A stretch of 64,000 nt of DNA from Cyclina sinensis (taxonomy: Eukaryota > Mollusca > Bivalvia > Venerida > Veneridae): positions 12,441,796 through 12,505,795 of the forward strand of contig JAAONU010000009.1 in the NCBI GenBank assembly GCA_012932295.1, written 5' to 3'. The position numbers and the translations under genes are program-made. Position 1 is the first letter of the stretch; each line of letters begins with the position of its first letter. Shown in pieces: positions 58,163-64,000 of the stretch. Below the pieces are notes generated by a model. It was not told where the DNA came from. It worked only from the letters and a program-made list of their open reading frames with translations, and did not search any database.

Positions 58163-59250
58163 TGATTTATGTTAAACCAATTAATGAGAGTTTTGCTTTC
58201 TTGTTCTAGGGTAGATTTTAAAACACAAATATCAGGATGGTTAAAAGAAAGGGTGTTATCATCTGCGTAGTTATAAAGTGTAGATTTTTCAATAAAGTAA
58301 AAAATATCGTTTATAAAAATGTTAAAGATAAGAGGTCCTAAAATAGATCCCTGTGGGACGCCTTTGATAGTTTCAGTCCATGAGCTGTGTACTTTACTTA
58401 TTTTAACCCTTTGTTTTCTGTTAGTTAAATAATTATGTACAAGTGAAACAGAGTTGTCTGACAAGCCATATGCTTTGAGTTTAAGAGCGATAAGGTTATG
58501 TGGGAGGCAATCAAACGCCTTTGACAAATCCATAAGTATGGCACCCACATGTTCATTGTTATCTAGTGCCATTTCCCAATCTTCTGCCATTCGCAAAAGT
58601 GTTGTCTGACAACCGTATTTCGGACGAAATGCAGCTAAAAAGTTATGAAAGATATTATCAAAATATGTACAGAGTTGATCATTTATAACTTTTTCAAAAA
58701 CTTTTGACGTCGATGAAAGGATGCTTACAGGTCTATAATTTTTCATTACAAATGGATCATCTTTCTTATATAATGGGGTTACCTGGGCCTTTTTAAGATC
58801 ATCAGGAAAGATATTTGTTTCAATCATTTTATTAACAATGCGTGATAGTGGTACACTAATAGACGGAGCAGAGCAATTTAGAATTTTTGGTGGGATATTA
58901 TCGACACCAGTGGCCTTTTTAGGGTTTAACGACTTAGGGGCTTAGATATTTCTGTTTGGGTAACAGGTTGGAAATGGAACTGGTTGTTTGTATTGTGTGT
59001 TTCAATTATTTTAGATACACTAGGGTAAGTTTGTGAAATATTTTCCTGAACATCGATGCCTATATTTTTGGCAATATTAACATAGAAATCGTTTAGTTTT
59101 TCGCATACTTCTGATTGATTTGATATCAAGTTTTCATTTTCTTTAATAATGATTTCTTGAGAACCACCAGAGACTGACTTTTTGGAAAGGAACGGTTTGA
59201 TAGTAGGCCAGAAGTCCTTGGATTTAGGCCCGCCACCACAACGTTCGAAA
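58160..59250 (-). pseudogene. LINE-D ORF2 linker and reverse transcriptase
   Basis: From about 59,250 the frame reads SVSGGSQEIIIKENENLI and ISNQSEVCEKLNDFYVNIAK to about 58,935. After a frameshift it gives LNPKKATGVDNIPPKILNCS and then the RT core: QVTPLYKKDDPFVMKNYRPV, SILSSTSKVFEKVI, LAAFRPKYGCQTTLL, GAILMDLSKAFDCLPHNLIA (catalytic Asp), IKGVPQGSILGPLIFNIFIN and LYNYADDNTLSFN (YADD codons complementary to 58,258-58,269). All catalytic blocks are intact. The GVPQGSxLGPLLFxxFIND signature is typical of the CR1/L2/Jockey side of the LINE tree. The next frameshift is near 58,160. Confidence 0.92.
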
Positions 59251-59251
59251 A

Positions 59252-60838
59252 GTATGTTTTAATCGAATCAGGTTTAACTTTAGTTTTAAGGTTTCTTAAT
59301 TTTTTATATTCATCCCAATTTCGACTGGTTTTATGTTTCAGATATGTATTGTGAGCCTTTCTAGTTTTGTAAATGATTTTACGATATTCAGAGTTCATAT
59401 ATAGTGGTGGGTTTTTCCGTGGGTACTTCTGTTTAACAGGTGCATGTTCATCCAGTATTTCTGTGAACAGTTTCTCGTAGGGCCAATATGTATCATCAAT
59501 GTCGTCAAATACAAATGCTACATCAAAGGGGACATTTTGTAGGTCAAGGTTAAATTGGTTTTCGTTAAAATTTTTGTAACTCCTAAATGCTACTTTCTGC
59601 CGTGAGATACTGTTCACTTGTTCTTTAATAGATGTAAAGATCATACTATGACAGTCGCTAATACTACAATTGAATACCGACGTGTTACAAAGCAAGGTTG
59701 GAGAATTAGTGAGAATAACATCTATAAGAGAAGGGTTTTCAAAGTTTTTATGGTAAGTTGGTTTCTTGACTAAATTGACTAAATCAAATGAATCAATAAT
59801 ATTTACAATGGTTTTAGATTTTTTTTGTTTAATCAGATCATAATTCATATCACCAATGGTCAACAGGTTGTCAAAACTCATTAACATTTTGTCTAAACAT
59901 ATTGTTATATTAGATTCAAAAGTCGTGTCAGAAAGTGAGGGTGGTCGGTATACAAACAGAATACCCCGTTTTCTTTTCTGCATCTCAAATTCTAAACATA
60001 TTGATTCTAGTTGTTCACTTTCCAGGTCAATACGTCTCTTAATAGGTAAATCAGCACGGGTAAATACCATAATACCACCACCGCGTGCATCCTGATCATT
60101 TCGGTAAAGTTTATATCCATCTACACTAAATAGGTTATCGCTGAAGGTATCGTCAATTTTCGTTTCAGATACACAAAATAAATCTACTAAGTTACGGTCA
60201 AATACGTCTCTGATCTCTTGAAATTTGTATCTTATGCTATTGATGTTTATATGACCTATAAGAGGTCGTTTACGATCCTTGTTTCTAAGCATTTTCACTT
60301 CCGTAAAAATGTCAAGACACTCTGGTTGTGAGTTAATAGAGGTATGATGAGAATCATTTATTACATTTGATGAGTCCTTCCAGTCTTCTTCTTCATCAGC
60401 TGGGGGGACGAAACTGTCATTTATGTTTATCATCGTAGTCGAGCATGTTGAATCGATCAGTAGGGGGTTAACAGTTAATTTTTCGCAAGTCGATGTTTGT
60501 TCTGTTTCGTTGGTATTTAATGTAGATGTTGGTGAGAGTTCGGAATCAAAACAGCAAGTCTCGCTACAGAACCATTTTCGATCCGAGAGGTGATAGTGTT
60601 GGCTGTACGTAGTTGCAGGTATATTTGCACACTTAATGTGCGTCTGTTGAGCACAGTTGTAACACACAACAAAACAATGTGTTCGAGCAATAGGTTTGGT
60701 ACATACAGCACAAGGATTCTTTACAGGTCCTGGGTTCATGGCTATATCACCGCACAGTAAAAGAAAGGACGTCTTGAACATTTTATTTGAGTTCATGTAA
60801 CGAAGGCTTTGTTTAAATCTTGTACAGTGGTAGTACAT
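59252..60838 (-). pseudogene. LINE-D ORF2 N-part: 2A-like leader, PHD finger, APE endonuclease
   Basis: It starts at the ATG at 60,838. Residues 25-38 read FLLLCGDIAMNPGP, a 2A-like ribosome-skipping motif with the usual acidic residue before MNPGP replaced by Ala. Residues about 43-100 form a C4HC3 PHD-type finger (CAVC, CYNC, HIKC, WFCSETC). An acidic linker follows, then the endonuclease from about residue 195: LIGHININSIRYKF (Asn), LFCVSETKIDDTF (Glu), DARGGGIMVF, LFVYRPPS, LLTIGDMNYDLI, PSLIDVILTNSP and ISDCHSMIFTS. The correct frame leaves this ORF near 59,250; the residues after IKTYF in the open frame are out of frame, and the next frame continues with FERCGGGPKSKDFWPTIKPF. Confidence 0.9.
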
Positions 60839-61071
60839 AGTTGTAGCAGTTGATAAGCATAAGTCTGGGGACAGAGTAGGTTTACACTGACTTGTTCAAT
60901 GTAAGGCTGTTCTGTGCACAACAAATTTTTGTATTGTACAGATAAGATTTTGATTGCCACTTTTTCATCTCGAGAAAGCTTGTTGATGAGAGTAAACACT
61001 TTGGTGTCTATAACTGACTTATATGAAGTCAGAACTATGGTTAAAATAATTATATGTAATGCATGCACCAT
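60793..61071 (-). CDS. Small ORF upstream of the LINE-D main ORF
   Basis: An ATG-started frame of 92 codons ends 46 bp inside the main LINE-D ORF in another frame. It starts with a hydrophobic stretch (MVHALHIIILTIVLTSYKSV) that could act as a signal or membrane segment, then becomes polar (LINKLSRDEKVAIKILSVQY). I do not recognise it. It sits where an ORF1 would be expected, but CR1/L2 ORF1 proteins are usually longer. It could be an upstream regulatory ORF, a truncated ORF1 or chance. Confidence 0.3.
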   Translation of the reverse strand: MVHALHIIILTIVLTSYKSVIDTKVFTLINKLSRDEKVAIKILSVQYKNLLCTEQPYIEQVSVNLLCPQTYAYQLLQLCTTTVQDLNKAFVT

Positions 61072-61154
61072 GATTGTACTTGCTGGATAACGGTAAACAG
61101 TTCAGGTGAGATGGTCCCTAGTTGGTAATCCTCTAGGTATTTACTATACCAGTG

Positions 61155-61440
61155 TAACCAGTGAAGTGTGAATCAAGTGTATTTTAAAGAAAATCAGTCT
61201 TTTGTTGTCTTTTGTTTTCTGTATTTCTAAAATATCACTTTATTTATGTTTTTTTTTTCAAAACAGAGTTCATAGATATATAGAAGGTACTTTCCTGAAC
61301 ACATCCATATAAAATACTCCAATGTTAAATCAGTTTTGATTAAAATAATCCAAGTTAAAGTGTCAGCTAATAAAACGTGTCTCACACCACACCATGTATA
61401 TTCCACTAACGTTTGGACCCCCCGGGTCCGATTTTTTTTT
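61155..61440. other. LINE-D 5' flank, no gene
   Basis: T-rich sequence between LINE-D and the C-rich block. It may include the element's 5' UTR. A short run GGACCCCCCGGGTCCGA (61,417 onward) is palindromic. Confidence 0.4.
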
Positions 61441-61946
61441 TCTTTTTTGTTTTTTAATACATAGGTACTTGACTCCCTATCCACCCGCCAACCCCCCCCC
61501 CCCCCACCCCCCCACAAAAAAAAAATCACTTGGGCCTCTTGTCTAACTTGGCTTGTAATTTATTATCCAGCGCTGAGAAAAGTGGAGCATGCTGTCTGTG
61601 GACAGGTCTTGTTGTACTTGGACTAGCATGCTGTCTTTTCCAGCAGGCTCTTGTTTACCTTTTCAGTTATTCTAACAGAGTACCCAAGGGTGACACAAGT
61701 GTTCAGCTGAACACCCATCTAGTTGACTTAGAAATTTGGTAAAAGTTTTTGGCTAGGTAGCAATAGTCACCTTTCCTTTGCAGTTTAACTTAAAACATTT
61801 TTTTATCATCATGGCTTTAGACTGCCATAAGAGGAGGTAAATTTGTCAAGGATTTTGTGTGAATTTTGAGTTTATAAGGTTTTATAACCCTTTATTGTCA
61901 AGTACTGAGAATAGTCGAGCGCGCTGTCCTACGACAGCTCTTGTTT
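61440..61946 (+). mobile_element. C-rich block and 3' parts of the 165-bp-repeat element
   Basis: 61,440-61,515 repeats the C-rich unit seen at 57.03-57.19 kb (TTAATACATAGGTACTTGAC, then CCC-rich). Two element-like 3' ends follow. The first, 61,553-61,612, reads TTATCCAGCGCTGAGAAAAG then GCATGCTGTCTGTGGACAGG. The second, 61,723-61,946, begins as a 165-bp unit (GACTTAGAAATTTGGTAAAA) and ends TACTGAGAATAGTCGAGCGC then GCTGTCCTACGACAGCTCTT. GAATAGTCGAGC (61,909-61,920) is the exact complement of GCTCGACTATTC at 56,207-56,218. The small ORF at 61,530-61,742 is incidental. Confidence 0.7.
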
Positions 61947-61949
61947 CTT

Positions 61950-62560
61950 CATGCTGTAATATCTGTTATTCATAAATTAACCAGCCAAGTTTTTCTCGTG
62001 CAATCGTTCATAGTAGTACTGAAGTTATGCATGTTTTTTCGTGTTGTAGTATTTGTTCATTCATAAAGTAATCAGCCACGATTTTCTTGTGCTGTATTAT
62101 TATTATTTATAAATTGGTCAAAAATTTTCAAACATTTGTGGAGTAGGATATAGAAGGTGGTATCTTAAAATATGTCTTGAACTTCTATATGTTTTAAGTA
62201 GTAGTTCTGAATCTGTGCATACCCTTTTGATGTAGTTAAGGGTATGGAGTAATTTTAATAAGACATCGCTTAAACAACTACTAAATATCTAGTAACAATA
62301 TTATTGGTTCTATTATAACGATTTTGGCAATACTTCCAATAGGTTTATTTGTGTTAAAGGGGCTGTGCTCTAGATGACAAAAAAGAGAAAGTTTTCTTGT
62401 ATTATAAATTTCTTGTAATATTTATGATAAATGCTTAAAAAATAACCTACTGACAAAAAATAAGTCAAATAATTACATTATAAATTGATTTTTTCCCCCT
62501 TAAAAGTGCTATACCGTAACGCGACGGTATAACTATATCGTATAAGATTTAAAGTAAATA
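61950..62560. other. No gene recognised; short repeat fragment
   Basis: AT-rich. GGATATAGAAGGTGGTATCT (about 62,148) matches GGATATAGACAGTGGTATCT at about 56,103, so a dispersed fragment is shared with the sequence before the 165-bp-repeat element. Confidence 0.5.
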
Positions 62561-62574
62561 TCTATAATGTCACA

Positions 62575-62660
62575 TGCGGCGATGGTGGTGACAGTAAAAG
62601 CGTTGGAAATATTTTGTTAACATGAGGGTCCAGAGTTCAAATCAGGCTGGAGCGATTATA
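62575..62660 (+). mobile_element. Degraded tRNA-like (SINE head) sequence
   Basis: GGCGATGGTGGTGACAGTAA, AAGCGTTGGA and GGGTCCAGAGTTCAAATCAG, followed by GCTGGAGCG, keep the order A-box-like, anticodon arm, B-box-like of a tRNA or tRNA-headed SINE. The arms do not pair well enough for a functional tRNA and no body was recognised. Confidence 0.4.
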
Positions 62661-62989
62661 TTTTTTTAATTCTATTTTGACTTTTATAATCAGTTTTGAA
62701 GTAAAATATTATGTTGTTATAATCTCACGGCATCTAAATATATAATTTATGGAAAAAAAAATTATGTCAAATCTGGAGTACAGCCTCTTTAAATTTTCAC
62801 CAATGACTAGGTATTTTCACTAATGCTGCCAGTCGTTCGTAGTGGTACGGAATGGGTGCATTTTTTTTTCATGCTGTAGTATTTTTCACCCATATCATGT
62901 CTGTTTACATTTTTTTGCAAATAGTATTTAATGGTGACTCGTGTACAGACTGAGTCATCGGTACAGTTTTTTATCTTTACTTTGTCTTC

Positions 62990-64000
62990 TTGTGGAGGAA
63001 GGAGGGGGGCATGTCTACTACTTGCTTGTGTTATTATGTACGGGGAAATGTTCAGGGTCTAGGTGACTGCTTGAAACGAAATGATGTTTTCAATTATTTA
63101 AAAACCAAGAAATATAACATTTATTTTTACAAAATACCCATTTTACTGATAAGGACGTACAAATTATTCGTAGCCAGTGGGGTTATGAATGTTATTTTTG
63201 TAATTACAGCAGTCAGTCAAGAGGTGTAGGTATTCCGATTAATAACAATTTTGAATACAAATTTGGTTCATTAGAAAAAGAAAATTCAGGTAATTTATTA
63301 GTATTACATTGTAAAATAAAAAATCAGGACTATTCTCTGTTCTGCATTTATGGTCCGAACAGAGATGATCCAAATTTTTTTTCGGAAAATAAGCTGAAAC
63401 TGTCACAAATTCATCATAACTGTATTATTGGGGGGACTATAATTTAGTATTAAACCCTGAAAAAGACTGCTACAATTATTTACATGTAAATAATCCCCAC
63501 GCAAGGCTTAAGGTTTTGGAGATGCTTATTGAATTAGGCTTAGTTGACTGCTGGAGAGAGCAGCATATGGAAACCCTACAGTTTACTTGGTTAAAAAAAG
63601 CCCCATCAAGAAAGCAAGACTAGACTTTTTCTTAATTAGTAGTAACCTGTTTGTCGATATAGTGGAAAGTCGTATCAACCCAGGGTATAGAACGGACCAT
63701 TCACTAATTCTTATTTCAATTGAACTGGATAAATTTATTAAAGGAAATTCATACTGGAAGTTCAACATTCTTTGCTTAAGGACTTAGATTATGTGTTACC
63801 AATTAAAACTTTAATTAAACAAGTTAGGTGTCAGTACGCACATATACCTCAAATAAATAATGTTCATATTGATGATTTAACTGATAATGATATTTAGTTC
63901 GTGGTAGATGATAAACTGTTTTGTGAAACGCTTCTTATGGAAATTCGAGGCAATACTATAGCCTATTGTACACATAAAAAGAGACGAGAAAATGATCACG
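62990..64000 (+). pseudogene. LINE-E: endonuclease part, runs off the window
   Basis: Plus-strand frames join into an APE endonuclease. The start is degraded (NVQGLGDCLKRNDVFNYLKT, 63,048 onward). SQWGYECYFCNYSSQSRGVG, LLVLHCKIKNQDYSLFCIYG, a GDYNLVLNPEKDCYNYLHVN block near 63,430-63,490 (after a one-base shift in a G run), and ARLKVLEMLIELGLVDCWRE follow. Then come LQFTWLKK, RLDFFLISSNLFVDIVESRI, NPGYRTDHSLILISIELDKF (DH block) and LLMEIRGNTIAYCTHKKRRE at the window end. A stop near 63,896 and several frame shifts make it a dead copy. The RT should lie beyond 64,000. Its block order and wording differ from LINE-A, B and D, so it is another family. Confidence 0.85.

Larger units (their letters stand above)
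57197..61150 (-). mobile_element. LINE-D: nearly complete CR1/L2-type non-LTR retrotransposon
   Basis: The minus-strand order is a small upstream ORF (61,071-60,793), then a long ORF with a 2A-like segment, PHD-type zinc finger and APE endonuclease (60,838 to about 59,252). The reverse transcriptase (about 58,935-58,160), its C-terminal region (to 57,436) and a 3' UTR of about 230 bp come next. The 3' end carries the short repeat CTTGTATCTTGTATCTTG (57,197-57,214 complement), as in CR1/L2 tails. Four frameshifts (about 59,250, 58,935, 58,160 and 57,965) inactivate the copy, but few stops are seen, so it is relatively young. The 5' limit near 61,150 is approximate. Confidence 0.92.

Noticed and set aside
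61227..61529. 100-codon minus ORF with a glycine run
   Set aside because: It spans the C-rich block and lacks any motif.
1..64000. LTR retrotransposons, endogenous viral sequences or rRNA genes
   Set aside because: No gag/pol protease-integrase motifs, paired LTRs, viral capsid-like frames or rRNA-like stretches were recognised; all reverse transcriptases seen are of the non-LTR type.

Overview
The window reads as AT-rich genomic DNA from an animal, most likely a marine bivalve mollusc. The evidence is indirect: APE-type LINEs of several kinds, Tc1/mariner debris, tRNA-headed SINEs with a molluscan-looking body, many 150-165 bp diverged tandem repeats and repeats full of AGGTCA-like half-sites. 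No multi-exon host gene could be supported on either strand. Apart from one degenerate unknown coding region (41,999-43,520, minus) and one unexplained 128-codon ORF (39,077-39,463, minus), the recognisable coding sequence is transposon-derived.

Layout. 1-1,340: a CR1/L2-type reverse transcriptase remnant cut by a Tc1-like transposon. 4.4-4.8 kb: a 71-bp tandem array. 5.26-6.03 kb: a split minus-strand copy of SINE family A. 6.5-7.5 kb: a foldback element with long inverted arms. 8.6-10.1 kb: two diverged direct duplications. 12.3-15.7 kb (minus): LINE-A, with ORF1 and ORF2 broken and the 3' end lost just before the RT YADD motif. 16.25-17.19 kb: SINE-B joined to a LINE 3' end. 17.75-19.43 kb: two diverged tandem repeat fields. 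21.55-25.6 kb (plus): LINE-B, ORF2 almost readable through four frameshifts, followed at once by a 31-bp hairpin satellite to 26.77 kb.

30.9-36 kb holds repeats: an AGGTCA-type array, SINE-A copy 2, (CT)n, a 41-bp array and a 32-bp array built on the palindrome GATACCGGTATC. 36.6-38.8 kb (minus) is LINE-C, split by a 1.2-kb insert that has short terminal inverted repeats and internal 445-bp duplications. 40.7-41.9 kb is SINE-A copy 3. 45.1-45.7 kb is a 35-bp array, 47.5-48.4 kb carries microsatellites and a 156-bp repeat, and 51.1-53.3 kb holds AGGTCA-rich repeats and a 23-bp array with a 228-bp higher-order period.

55.4-56.1 kb is a LINE ORF1 fragment. 56.2-61.95 kb is a 165-bp-repeat element whose ends carry a perfect 12-bp inverted repeat. 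A nearly complete CR1/L2-like LINE-D (57.2-61.1 kb, minus) sits between those ends and encodes a 2A-like GDIAMNPGP segment and a PHD-type zinc finger. The window ends inside the endonuclease of a further plus-strand LINE-E (63.0-64.0 kb).

The retrotransposon copies share one plan: ORF1 or a zinc-finger leader, an APE endonuclease and a reverse transcriptase for target-primed insertion. All are broken, so the region looks like a sink of nested insertions and satellite expansion rather than a set of cooperating genes. Family names rest on motif recognition by eye, not on database searches.
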